Shown: positions 23,342-35,561 of the stretch, piece by piece
Numbering within the stretch: position 1 is the stretch's first letter
Layout of the letters: the number at the start of each line of letters is the position of its first letter
Origin: Armillaria gallica
Taxonomy: Eukaryota; Basidiomycota; Agaricomycetes; Agaricales; Physalacriaceae
DNA: 64,000 nt
Reading direction: 5' to 3'
NCBI GenBank assembly: GCA_037576215.1
Contig: JBANDB010000006.1
Span: 1,116,001 to 1,180,000 of the forward strand
Notes under the pieces: generated by a model
Database searches by the model: none
Seen by the model: only the letters and a program-made list of their open reading frames with translations
Told to the model about the DNA's origin: nothing
Translations under genes and position numbers: made by a program

Positions 23342-24597
23342 ATGCATCAATATGTGCGTCATCTTCTCTGACTCTTCAACCACTACATCATGTCTGGAGT
23401 CAGCAGTTTAATATTCAAAACTGCATCTACTTACCGCTATTTAGGTCCCCCTTCCTGATGTATCTGTACTGCAGCATGTTGTGGATGTGCACTGCCATCC
23501 CACAGATGCCCCATCAATATCGCCCAAATCTATGGATAACCTCCAGATTACTATCTGTGCAATGGCGTCGAGAACGTCGGACCAAATTCTTGTAAAGAAT
23601 TTGGCCTCTTCGTATCCGGATAAAGTCATTCCTTGCTTTGGTTAGCGCCCTTTATGATACGTTGAAGAGTTTCTGATTCAATCACCATATGATAGGATAC
23701 CATCCATGGTTCTCGCATTGTATCACCCTACACCCTGGCGTGACCAAGGACGAGCACTATAGAGGCCTGTTCACCGTCGAAAACCTCGATGAGTATCAGG
23801 CCATATACGACGTTCTTCCAGAGCCGGTGTCTCTCGCCGAAGTCATTGCGAATGTGCAGGCCAATCTGGAAGCCTTTCCGAACGCGATGCTCGGAGAAGT
23901 CGGAATTGACAGGGCTTTTCGTATTCCGTATGATTTTGCCGCATTTCCTCGAGAATTGACCTCCTTTACGGTTCCTATCGACCATCAACTTGCCATCCTT
24001 GAAGCCCAGATTGACTTGGCCGTTAAACTGCGACGCAATATTAGTCTTCACAGCGTCAAAGCGCCAATGCACACCATGGATCTTCTCAATAAAATGAATC
24101 AAAGACATGGCAGGAACTGGGGCAGGATTTGTATAGATTTGCATAGTTGTGGGTTAAGCTCCCAACTATGGCGCGATATAGAGGTACGAGTTTGAGAAGG
24201 AACAACCGAGCTGCACGAAAAGCTGACCTTTGTAATGTAGAAGAAGCACAACAACGTTTTCCTCTCTCTATCTACAGTCATCAATAGTCGCTCGCCGAAT
24301 CACATTTCCTTAATCCAGGCCTGCTCGCCGAATAGAATCCTCATTGAGTCTGATTTCAACGATGTAGACATGTGTACCCAGCGGACCTGGGATATGCTTC
24401 TGACCGTGGCTCGCACAAAGGGCTGGCCGGTGGAAGAAGTTTGGGTCAACGAAGTAGACCCGGCCAAGTGGGGCGCGGTTCGAAGGCTAGAGGAGAACTG
24501 GCGGCGCTTTAGAGCAGGTGATCACCCAGCACCAGAGTTGTCGAAGAAAAAGAAAAGAGTCGAAGAGTGGATAAGCGATTCGGATACAGATTGCTGA
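23342..24597 (+). CDS. TatD-family metal-dependent hydrolase (Scn1/Cut9-interacting type)
   Basis: Predicted TIM-barrel metal hydrolase of the TatD group; the substrate of the Scn1 branch is not established. Exons are 23342-23353 (12 nt), 23445-23640, 23696-24183 and 24241-24597, giving 350 residues with all phases consistent. Metal-binding and barrel motifs are VDVHCHPTDAP (HxH), GYHPWF, GEVGID, SLHSVKA, and RILIESDF at the last strand. The C-terminus is lysine-rich and acidic. The tiny first exon encodes only MHQY; it was chosen because the acceptor CGCTATTTAG precedes VPLPDVS and the short exon gives the only in-frame start. It is divergent from TRM5 and converges on GOS1, 101 bp between stops. 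Confidence 0.85.
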
Positions 24598-24698
24598 ATA
24601 GAAATTAGGACGTCCTTGGTGAAAGAATCGAAATATTGAAATCCAAACAGCACTGCAAGATGTATCCAAATTATGACATGAGAAATGGGTAGCCACGA

Positions 24699-25617
24699 CT
24701 ACCAAAGATATGACAGGATAAGAATGATGCATATACCAATAACAACACCTAATATAATGGAATCTCGTCTTCGTCGTGATTTGATCATGGAAACAACATT
24801 GTTTATGCCAGGCATCGTGTCTGGAAGGACGTGTCAGCAACAAGTTTACTGGCAGGTCTTCAGCAGCTCACTAATTACGTTAATCATTCGCGTGTTGATA
24901 CCCGCAAGAGATGAACGCTGGCGCGCAAACTCTGAACGTGTTTCGTATGCTTGCCTGAAATTATATGTCAACAACAAGCATTCAATCCACGAGGGGACTA
25001 ACTCTATCATGTCGTCCGTCATGCGGTGTGAACCATCAATCCTTCCTCTTTCCGCTAGAAGAGAGTCCGCAGCCGATGATTTGTAGGCACTAGTAGAACG
25101 ATGAGGAATGTTTCCCAGAGGTGCTGCGGAGAGTCCTCACTCGATATCATTGCGAACACCGCTCAGAAGGTTTGCTTGCTCCATGGCTTGCTTAACACTG
25201 GCCTTCGTAAACATTACTCTTTAATGTAGCGGGAAGAGCAATGGACACTCACTTTCGTTCTCTTCACTTCTCGTACATTGTCCTGGTATAGTTCCCGGTG
25301 TCTCTGAATCGCCCGTAGCATTGACTGAGACATGATATCAGGCTCATTGGATAGCGCCCCTAGTTTCTCGTTCGTTTCTTCAAGCTAGCATGCTGTCAAC
25401 GGGTAAGACCAATGTAGAAATTGCGAATACATGCCTTTTCTAGCAGATCGTCTACTTCTAGCTCCAGGTCTTTCCATCGCTCCGATGAGCCATTCGCCTC
25501 GATGTCCTCATTGGGCCTTGAAAGTGCAGAAACGAGCTGAGAATACGAAGTGAGCTTGGAGTCGAAAAGACTCTCTAGTGTACGACACTGTCTGTGCAAC
25601 TGTTCGTAGTTTGCCAT
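24699..25617 (-). CDS. GOS1: Golgi Qb-SNARE Gos1/GOS28
   Basis: SNARE for transport within and to the Golgi. Exons are 25617-25435, 25384-25253, 25202-25141, 25089-25003, 24954-24872 and 24820-24699, giving 222 residues (yeast Gos1 has 223). The N-terminal helices begin MANYEQLHRQCRTLESLFDS; VREVKRTK and LLAERGRIDGSHRMTDDMIE precede the SNARE helix with MINVINTMPGINNVVSMIKS. The protein ends in a tail anchor, SIILGVVIGICIILILSYLW. The first intron is read as GC-AG (donor GCATGT), the only option that keeps the phase. The gene sits next to an Sro7/tomosyn gene transcribed in the same direction, another SNARE regulator, but this may be chance. Confidence 0.9.
25385..25434 (-). other. Probable GC-AG intron of GOS1
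   Basis: Donor AAAAG|GCATGT, acceptor CATGCTAG, 50 nt. The GT four bases downstream gives a stop with every acceptor tried. Confidence 0.6.
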
Positions 25618-25906
25618 ATGACACAATGAAAGCGTTGGTAGGGTTCCTAATCGGCAGTTGCCGAACTGCCTGAGGCACAGCTTCTGCGGGTTTTGACGTG
25701 TAAATATTGAATCAGTTATATTCAATGCGGCATAGAAACCTTTCCATTTGCTTTCTACTAGGTATTTACGACATTGGATGCTGGAAAAAGGAAAAGACGC
25801 CACAACCCGACCTCGTAATACTGGGTATCGTAGTAACTTGAAGTTCAACGCTGACAATTTATATCCGTCTCTACCTCATTGAATTATTGCCAAGGCGACG
25901 AGGGTA

Positions 25907-28900
25907 TCAAAACCGAAACCATTGCTTTGCGGTCTGCTCTGCAGCCAACCGCTTTGCCTATCAAAGATCATCAGTCAACGTCTCAAACATCCACAGCGAG
26001 AGAAGAATATTTTGTTACCTGTGCCGCCATGCTTCTACTGCCTTGTTCAAGGGAATTGAAGCGATCCTCCAAATCACCCAACATCTGTCTGTAACGATAC
26101 ATTAGTAGCATCCTAATGGTATTTGGAAGCGATATCACCCTCGGTCATTGAGCGCAGATGTTAAGCGCTCGTATAAGCTACTCTGAGTGGCAGACGCGGA
26201 AGCAGCTAGCGCAGAGGCGCCTTGTGATATTCCCTCGTAGGAAGCCCCTGCCGATGGTTCGGTTTTCGGCTGCGGAATAGGTCTATTTGGACCACCCACT
26301 GGTAACCAGCGTAAGTAAGAGTGGAAACTAGCCTTTCAGCGCGTTCGTTGGTGCTCACATAGCTCATCAGCCTGTTCCCCAGTTATGGACTGATTCCCAA
26401 AGGTCAACCAGGACCCTAGAAAAGACGTCGGTCCCATAGACACCGGTTGCGGCTGAGCGGGAACCGGGGCTTTAGTACTTGTCAGATCAATATCCGGTAA
26501 GGGAATGGAGCGCCGCATGTCGAACAAAGTGCCGTATACAGCGCGTCGCATTAAACTAGAGCGAGAATGGCACTTCCATTCAATAAAATCCCCGGTTTCA
26601 TCAACCGTAATGGTTCTGAGGCAAATCAGTCTTTCTCGTGGGCTTCCGGACAAATTGGCGACGTACGAAAACATCAACGGTAACGGTAAGACGTTGATGA
26701 ATTCTAGATAAGGAATGGAGTATACCAGCGCCTCTTGCTTGTCTGTGAAAGCAACAAGGGCACAGGATCCTGAAGCTTCCGTGTCAGCTAAAGCTTTAGC
26801 TTAGAGATATTTGAAGGATTATCACCAAGCTTTTCTACGACCTTGACTTCTTGCACCGTACCGGACTTGCTGTTCCAATCCACCTTGCCTATACGGCTGC
26901 CGTTGATGTCCACATAACATCTTGCTCCTTTGATGCCTGCAGTGACGAAATATGCGTGCCCTTGTGCTGAGGATGAATTGAGAGCATCGCTCAAACCTCG
27001 CCGAGTAGCATTACGGTGAACACCTGTTTTAGCATCCACCATAAATGTGCTCTCCGGAAATGGATCGCTTACGCCGTCCACTTTGACAAAGTCTTCGCTG
27101 CATCTCCACGACGAATTTACTCGGGATATCGTATACACTTCGCAAAACCCTGATTTTCTGATAGCGATGAGCCGAACGCCATTATGATTGTCTGAGCCTT
27201 TAGTCAATCAAGGATGCACTGCGAATACGATGAATGCGAACCTGATTCCAGTGCACTTATTGTCCAAGTCAAAGAAACAAAGGGCTCCGAAGCGTGGTCG
27301 CTTAGGTGTAAACCGATAGAATGTCTATTCCTCGCTTTGCTTCTAGGGTCAAGATAGAACAAGATCTTTGGTCCACGCAGATCGATAATATACAATGAAC
27401 CATCCCCATATGCCACAGATAGAAAACCTATAATACATTTGTTATTGCAGTAGCCAGAACCACGGCACTTTGCTTACCGATATCTGATATTGCACAAGCA
27501 GTTACCGATCCTTTACTTGGCGATAGAATGAAATAAGGTGCATACTTGTAGCCGGCGGAGACGCCGAGATGCTCCAAGCATGTGAGTTCTCGATCTTCAC
27601 ATTCCCGGTACAGCGGAACATTGTGTTGCCCGTCCTGCAATCGAAACACCAGCACATTTCCAGTTGAGAGGACAATTGCAGTCTCCAGAGACTCTGAGGA
27701 AAATAAGACTGATTGTATAGCCAATGGTGCTGTCGCTGTTGTCGATATTTGCATGGATACCAACGGATCCAGCAGGAGCAAAGACAAGTCTATAGTCAGA
27801 TGAGGAAGTGGAGTTGGGAAGTCGTATTTGACAGGATCTGGCCTGACAGCGATGAGCAGTTGAACGCTCATGTCATAAAATCGCACAGAGAGATTTTGAT
27901 GGTAAGTAATCAATATACGGTTTGATTGGAACTTTAACGAAAGGTAAGTGACCCAACAAATGAGGACAAGGAAACGATTACTTTGGATGATTTCATGTCA
28001 TTCGATTCGTCATTCCACGCATAACCACCATTCAATGATAATGCCCCTTCGACTGGTGGCTCAACAGCAGCAACGAGGCTTTGGTATGTGTCACGGCTGA
28101 CTACGCTCAGTCGGCCATGCAATAACCCACCGCACAAAGGCCAAGGGAGTCGTAGCTGTTGAGGGTCACTGCTCATCTGTAAGGATTTGAGTGTTTCTGA
28201 TAGGTCGTCCAGAGTATCCTGGTTTTTGTCCTCCTCTGGAGCATCAGAACTGTCCACTTCTTGAGTTGAAAAAGATGGAGGAGGAAACTCGCATGCTTCT
28301 AATGCTCGAGTATCACCCATCGATTCGGACAATATCAAAATAGACATGGGATCAAAGACACCTGATAAATGGGGACTGTTCCGAGGTATGAGCAAGTAGT
28401 CTTGCACCGTACCGTCGCAAGAATAGAAGTAAGATCTTGTGGGGACAAGGGAATCCCGCATGGAAGACCTGTAGAACGGATGTAGTACTCCTTCAGTAAC
28501 CGGCGTTGGCGGTTCGGGTGGATTAAAAGCAGGAAGCCAAAGTACGCTAATTCCAGGCGGTTCCCCCAAACACAGACCTCCAAGGACTGTCAGAGTTGTG
28601 CATCCTCCCCTAGGGTCCGAAGAATCTGAAAACGAGCTCCACGAGAGCTTGAATATTGGTTCTCTCTGTGATGGCAGCAATGCTTGATTGTTGGGTTTCG
28701 CCAGATGCTCTTCAAGCTGATGGCCATCGACCACATTGACGTCTCCCGAGTCAAGTGTTCGCACCATGAGAGGTTGATCTTCATCCTCCATAGCCCAGTA
28801 GGCAATGATGCCATCTGTATAACCAACGGCAAAGAAGTGCCCTGCCGGATGAACAGCTATGCATATGACTTCTGGCCTTCTGTGCGTTAGGATGTCCTGC

Positions 28901-30034
28901 AGAAACGTTTATCATGGCAAAATACTCGAAGAAGACTACGGACATACTTGAGCACCATATCCAGTTCCACCGGGAGCACCGGGTGGCAGAACAAGGTCGT
29001 AGACTCGTAGTGTATTTCGTTGAGTCTGCAGCAAAACATCAAAAACAAGTTGGATACCGGGGCAATGGACAAACAAGGTCAGATAGAACTATCCCTCCTA
29101 GATTCCTGATTAGCAGGATATGGAGTTTTTCAATTCAAACGGAACGGACCTGCGTATGCTACGAACAAAAGGTTCAGGTTCCGAGGGTGTATAATAGCGT
29201 CAATCGCCAAAGAGCTGTTAAGACCAATGAGAACGGTTCAGGTCATTGAGGTAGAAAGATTTGTACGAGCCCGCATTCATTACTTCAGGCATCCCGCTAG
29301 AAGCTAGCTTATCCTCATAGAGTTTCCACATGTTCGGTATCGTGTACGACGATTTTCGATGACAAGTTAAGTCGTACGTTCGAATTTCTCCCGATTGCAG
29401 AACGAGGAAAGCCTATTGCGATCATCTAAGGATAGGACGCGAAGATGGAGGAGATGAATACGCACATGAGAGTGGGAAGGCGATAATGTCATGGCGCTGA
29501 ACCATGACGGTCAAAAATAATCCCAGGGTTCATCACCGAAAAGCTCACTTTGTCTGATCAAACAATGCTGAACAGACGTATTTAGGGTATCCATAGTTTG
29601 AGAGATCCCAGATGTGTAGGCGATTCGTATTATCTTGATGGGAGGTGTTATTTAATGATGGTCAGATGATGTGTATGAAGAAAAGATAGAGCATACCCAG
29701 GCAAACAATTTGGAACGTCGAGACTGAAAATTCAACAAACTTGGCTCCATTTCGCTCCGGAATTGAGAGTTTTATGTCGACGCCAGGTTTCCCCCATATA
29801 AACAGGAGACCATCGGCGGTTCCTTGGGATTTATGATCATTATCCAGCCATCCGATGGCAGATGAACTTCATACCAGCTGCTAGAAGACCTGACAACGGA
29901 TCCACGGCCAAAGCAGAAACCTCGATGGCAAATTCAAAAGACCTTAACTCTGCCGGTTTCCAGTCTTCTCTTTCGCGCACATCAGAGGAAAGATCGGGAA
30001 AATTAGCGTCATATCGTTTGAGGAATTTGCTCAT
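25907..30034 (-). CDS. SRO7: Sro7/tomosyn (Lgl-family) exocytosis regulator
   Basis: Double beta-propeller protein that binds plasma-membrane SNAREs and controls exocytic fusion and polarity. Exons are 30034-29875, 29822-29697, 29633-29549, 29496-29466, 29412-29267, 29214-29150, 29097-29075, 29025-28948, 28896-27982, 27931-27478, 27427-27242, 27197-26826, 26787-26359, 26298-26139, 26088-26019 and 25957-25907, giving 1,116 residues. The start MSKFLKRYDANFPDLSS and SALAVDPLSGLLAAGTADG are typical Lgl. The C-terminus is an R-SNARE-like helix, LNDRGQMLGDLEDRFNSLEQ, whose Arg fits the zero-layer position, ending KQWFRF. This tail is a tomosyn feature. The intron at 26788-26825 is short (38 nt), with nested AG sites, so its acceptor is slightly uncertain. 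Confidence 0.9.
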
Positions 30035-30215
30035 GACTGTTGGTGAAGAAGCCCTAATCGGTCAATGACGCGACTTGGTTTAGATGGTGGCAGTGCTGGT
30101 TACGAACGCGTAAATGATAAATGGATACATATTATACGAAGTGTATACACGCAGAAAATAATAGATGAACAAATCAAATAACTAACAATACACGTATGAG
30201 AGATAACGAAACCAA

Positions 30216-33200
30216 TTAATAACGTTCTTGTGAAGCCACCGTTCTCTCAATTGCCTGTGCAGAAGATGCACCTCTAATCCTCCCTAGCCAACTCGATTTC
30301 AGAGGCTTATCCTCCGAATCCGGCCGTGAAACAGCAACGTGTGGATTATTCGTCACGTCGGACATGAAAGGCGAAGGCTTTGCTATTGCCCTGCGTTTTG
30401 GGGACCGTTTCGGCGATAGAGAAATGATTGGACGGCTGAGCTGATGACGCACGGGTGTGAACCCTGAATTGATACTGTTCATTACCTTCCGTAGGCGAGG
30501 CGTTCCCATTTCGATGCGATCCCCTGGTAGACTGTCCACTGTGAAACCTTGAGGAGGAACGGCATCACAGTCGGCAAAATCATCGGGAGCAGCCCTCTTC
30601 TTGCCAATGGCAGAGCTTGTCACTGTGTCGGGGACATCGGCGCGTCTGTTAGGTGTTAAGGGTTGGGATCCCGTTCGTGACGCTGCATATCTTTCAGGCG
30701 TTTTCGGACGCGGCAAGGAAGACTGGCTCGGCGCACGGCTCAAAGAGCGTGGTGTGGAGAAAATATTAGCTGGAGAGGAAGTCGTTGCATCGGAGAGGAC
30801 GGTGGGTCGGGTTCGAGAGGATAACGACCGGGAAGCGGAGGGAGGAATGCCCTGTGAAGAGGAAGCGGGGGCAGAGAAAGTACGACTGGTGGGTGTAGAC
30901 ACGGTATTGGAACGAGCGCGAGGGAAGGAGGATTGTGGAGGTGAGACTCTTGAAGAACTAGCGACAGCCGCAGGTCCGACATTATACGAAACTGATAGAT
31001 GTTTAGAAGAGGACTGTGCGAGGGGAGGCGACACGCGAGAATGAACGGGAGCCTGAGAAGCTGCAGGTTCCGTTGCGTCGTTTTTGGTAGCCGATGCTTT
31101 AGCTGCAGCCAACTTGGCCTGCAAGTTTTGCACCTTGCGACTCAAAGACTCGACCTTCGAAGTAAGCTTCTTGTTCTCTTTCAACATACTGCAGGAACAA
31201 AGTTAAGTAGTGCGCTATCTTGGCAGACAAAGTCACTCACTCGAGGTACGATCGTCGTTCTCTTCGATCTCTGCACACTTGGCCCTGAGCAGTTCTTCCA
31301 TCTCGTTGTTACGTTCTTCAAGGCGAGCAATGACCGTATCGAGATTAGGTTTTGTCTTGAAAGCCGCTAGTTCACGCTGCATCTCCGCAATCTCACGTTT
31401 GTGGTGCGAATTTTGCATGCTAAGACTGACTTCCGCGGTGCTTGCAGCCTTCTCAGCGCGTGTGAGCAAAGCGCGGCACCGCTCATTGTCCGTCTCGATT
31501 GTCTTGACAGTTTGTTCCCTAGTTGCATCATGAGTATCAGAGCTACGCTAAGAACGGATTCAAACACGTACAGTTCTTTGACTTGGCTCTCCAGATAACG
31601 AATGAGAGATAAGCTTCTTTGATTCTCAGCTTCCAGACCGGTGTTGGCCTGCTGATACTTCGTATTTTCGGTCTGCAGACTCTCAACTTGTATTCGAACA
31701 TCCGCAAGCTCCTTCCGCACGGTGACAACCTCTTCTTTGAGCTCTTCGATCAGCTCCTCCGCCTGACTGTATCGTTCGTTGATGGACTGTAGCTCCTTAG
31801 AACGAGCTTCTTGCTCGGAAGTATGATTCTTTGTATCGATGATCAACTTGGAGCGTAGTTCCTCCGCTTCGCGAGTAGCTGAGCCGTGTTTCTGTTTTTG
31901 CTCTTCCAGGGTTGAACGAAGTTCGGTCAACTGTTGGTCAAGTTGGCGAAGACGGGTCTCGCTGTCTGTTTGGTGCTGAGAAATCTCTTTCTGATAGCGA
32001 GCATCCAGAGCGTCTCGGGCCACCTTGGTAGTGCGGAGTTCCTCTTTCACGGCCTCCAAATCTTTGTCCAACCGGGTCCTTTCACTATCTCCATCCTGTT
32101 TGATCTTCTCCAATTCATGAGAGATCTCCCGATTCCTTCGGAGCCCACTCTCTACAGCAAGGAGTTGTTTCTCAACCTCAGCCCTAGACTCGGCTAGCTC
32201 TTCACACATGCAACACGAGCAGCTTCAGCAGCTTCTTGACGAGTCTTGGTCTCCTGAAGCTCGCTAGTGAGCTGGACAAGGCGCGATTGAAGACGACCCA
32301 TCTCCTCCACATGTTTGACTTTGAGGTTTACGAGTTGCTCGTGCTCGGCGTTGTTGTCCATGAGAAGATTGTCCTTCAATGCAAGCTGGGTTTGCAGGTC
32401 CTTCAACGCAGCTCGGTGGGTGGACTCCATAGCGGTCATGGCATCTTCAACGGACTGCACCTGTATCTGCAGTTCCGTCACTTGAGATCTGCTAGCTATT
32501 TCAGAGGCTTGGACGTCGCGTAGTTGATTAGCAAGGGCATCCTTCTCGGCAAGCTGTTTGGCAAGGTCATCCTGTAGCCCGCGTAGACGGTCTTCGAAGT
32601 CGGCTTTAACTTCATTTAGGGAATGGCCAGACGATACGAAGCGTCTCACTTCAATCTGGGAATTTGCCAAAGCAGAGTTGTCTGGTGTATGGCGTCCTGA
32701 GAGGAGGCGAGAGTTGTTTGTGCTTCAAGTAAAGCAGCGTTAGCTTGTTCAGCCTGTTGTATTGCACGGAGACGATCCGCTGCAAGACGCTCGACCTCCT
32801 TTTCAGCTAGCTGCGTTTGCTCCATGGACGCCTTGACTGCAGACCTTGCATTCCCTGCCACGTCGAAGATCACCCTTACCAGGGCTTCTGCTGCAGCGGC
32901 TTCTTCGCGGAGTGCCTCCACCTCCATCTCGATTGCCTCGAACTTAGCCACAGCATCATCCCGAGCTTCCCTTGCGTCGGCGCAGTCTTCGACCATGGCG
33001 TCCTTCTGACTCGCGAGCATCTCCAGCTCTGCCGTCAGTTCACCAATCCGCTCTTCTTGAAGCCGCATGTTTGTTTCTAGCCTTTTGATGTCGTGTTGGT
33101 GGATACCAATCTGCTCTGTGCGACGCATGACACGCTTCTCTAGCTCTTCAATTTGACCACTCAGTGTGCGAGTAGCCTCATTCGAAGACATGTTGGAGAG

Positions 33201-35146
33201 CTGATGGAACTGGAGCGAGCTGTAACGGCTCTCTGCCTCGTTAAGGTCGGCTTGAGCAGTAGCGAGATCGGTTGTCAGGTTAGCCACCTGCACAGCAAGG
33301 GAATCGCGTTCACATTCCACCTCTTCAAAAGTAGCCGACACCTCGGTAAGTTGAGAGTCGAGTCGATCCAAAGAATCCTTCGTTTCTTCGTGAGCAGCCT
33401 TAACTTCTTCCAACTCCTTCATCCACGCAGCTTCACTAGATTCGAATTGCTTCTCCAGTTCGTCGTGATGAAGGGTTATGTCCTCCAAATTCTGCGTTGC
33501 AATAGCGAGCTCAACCTCGCTGATTTTCAACTTCTCCCGGACCGCCTGCAAATCTGCGTCCTTGAAGGCGGAAGTCGCTGCCCAGATATCGTCCTGCTCT
33601 GCAAAATATCCTACGACAATGCTGAGGGCGCTGACACTGAGGTTCGTTCTTGCTATCTGTTCACGATGCTTGGATGCATCGACCACGGTCCGGGCTTCGG
33701 ATTCCCGCTTCGCCTCAAGGGCCTCCGCAGTGAATCTGCTCTCCGTTTCAAGAAACGAAGTTTTCGGCGGAGGTCATCCCGCTCATTTCGCAAACGGTTG
33801 ACAGCCGAAAGCAGTCGTTCGATATCTTCTACTGTTTGCTGCGTAGACATCGAAAAACGCCGTTCAGATCCTTCCGATGATGCGACTTGGGCTCGAAGAT
33901 CAGACACTTCCCTGTATAAAATTTTCAGCAATGCATCCAATGACTATACTTCTCGATAGACGAACCTTTTCAGGGCATCAACATGCGCTTCCCTCACATG
34001 CACAGTCTGTTCCAGGAACGCTACCCTTTCTCGAACCTCTTCCAGTTCATCAAGAGCTTCCTCTTTTTCCTGTACCAGCTGCACCTGTCGGCTTGTGCAC
34101 TCGAAGGCCTTCTGCATCTCCATCTGAAGTCGATGCTCGGCGACCTTCAGCTTTTCGGCAAGCACCTTTGCGTCATCGGCATCCCCTAACAAGAGTTCCA
34201 AAGCATCAATCTTAGCGCCATCCTCGTCAATCCGCCGTAGCAAGTCTTCTTCCCTCTCGCTGCTGCCACCCGAGCCACCACGCAAGAAGTCCAATTCCTC
34301 CTCTCTCTCCTCTAAAAGGGCTTGCATCTCGTCCAATTGCTTCTGCGCAGCTCTCTCCAGAGCGACCTTCTCATTCTCAACCTTCATCGCCTCGTTTCCA
34401 ACTTTCTGGCTCAACACCCGAACCTCGCCCTCCTTAGCTGCGAGAGCCGCCTTTACATCCGCTAGCTCTATTTCCAAAGTAGATATCTTCAGGTTCGAAA
34501 GCGACGATGACCGACCACGATGAAGTGAGCGATGTCGAGCGGGCGGTGACACTGGTGTCGAACTCAAGTCCCTTAGATTGACTTCCAGCTCCTTCATGCG
34601 CGCCTCCAGGGTATTTTTCTCTTTCTCTAGCTTCGTAGCGCGCATAGCGTGTCCATCAGATTGACGTGAAAGATGGTCGAGGTTGGATAGTAGCTCTTTG
34701 TTCTCCAGTTCCTTTGTCTTGATCTGTTCGTTGGCCGCAAGAAGCGAGCTAGCTGCGTTTTGCGACACCAGTTTTTCATTGCGCAAGTCGTCGTTGCACC
34801 GTAAAAGGTCAGTTTCAAGTCGTAAAGCCCGGTCGCTTTCTGTGCTTAGCTGCTGAGGAGGTTAGCCTGCTTCATGCCGAACAGCATAGGCACGCACTTT
34901 GTATAGAGCATCATGCAGCGAAGCCCTTAAGTCATCCAACTCCTTCGTTTGCTTTAATAGTTGTGTCTGTTGAGCAGCAATTTGACTATCTAGAAAGCAA
35001 AATGCGTCATTGAGTGCGCCAATAAGTTTATACGATGACGTACCTTTGCTTGCCAGCTTATTGCGATGCATTTGTGTCTCTTCTGATACATCGTCGGCGC
35101 CGATGTTCCAATGCGACATGCTTGGAGCGGGGGACGTCGGCGTCAC
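30216..35146 (-). CDS. Long coiled-coil protein with Ser/Pro-rich tail (three frame breaks)
   Basis: Family not recognised; it resembles fungal structural or centrosomal coiled-coil proteins. Exons are 35146-35044, 34989-34898, 34852-33966, 33911-31572, 31518-31237 and 31188-30216. About 1,100 residues are near-continuous heptad-like helix rich in Glu, Ala, Leu and Arg. The last 300 are Ser/Pro-rich and basic, with many S/T-P sites and patches such as SLSPKRSPKRR, suggesting phosphorylation by proline-directed kinases. Within exon 4 the frame changes by -1 three times (near 33741-33757, 32717-32719 and 32203-32208) with no intron able to explain it. Restoring one base at each gives exactly 1,559 codons, so sequence error is likely; a decaying gene is the alternative. 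Met at 35119 is a second possible start. Confidence 0.75.
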
Positions 35147-35561
35147 GGTGAAGGTGGCAGACTAGAAAGTAAACAAAGGTTGTACACAAACGCGTACCCA
35201 CGTGACCGTATTGTTCTGACTCGGGCCGTTAACCGAGATTAGTCATCGTAGTGTAGCTTGTACTTATTTTTGTTTAGAGACGCGTCTTCCATCTGATATC
35301 ATGATATGAATGCAAATACGTTCGATCCATAAGAGCTGATAACGGATATATCAGCAAGATATGCTATACGAACCCACGCGTCAGCAGAAATTACGATCTT
35401 GAGTCAAATCTTGGTCGATCACTTACCAAGATCGCTGGCTTATGCAAGACAAAAGTAATTCGTGCTGACGCGATCCAGGGGCCCCAACTTCTTCGACGCG
35501 TATAAAATGCGTTGCCATGTTCCCATATTCTTACTTCTCCCCCATCCTCCTTCTCGAGAAA
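35147..35561. promoter_or_regulatory. Divergent promoter with TATA box at 35501
   Basis: Lies between the coiled-coil gene (minus) and the AIF2-like gene (plus). TATAAAA at 35501-35507 is placed 55 bp before the plus-strand ATG at 35562, which fits transcription starting between them and argues against the in-frame ATG at 35517. Confidence 0.5.

Noticed and set aside
30601..31044. 147-codon open frame on the plus strand
   Set aside because: Antisense to the Ser/Pro-rich tail of the coiled-coil gene, low complexity and without a splice pattern.
33153..33959. 268-codon open frame on the plus strand
   Set aside because: It is antisense to the coiled-coil gene. Glu/Leu/Ala-rich heptads on the minus strand naturally leave long open frames opposite them; the product has no family features.
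35517..35561. Upstream in-frame ATG of the AIF2-like gene
   Set aside because: It lies only 16 bp after a TATA box, so transcription probably begins downstream, and the family length fits the ATG at 35562.
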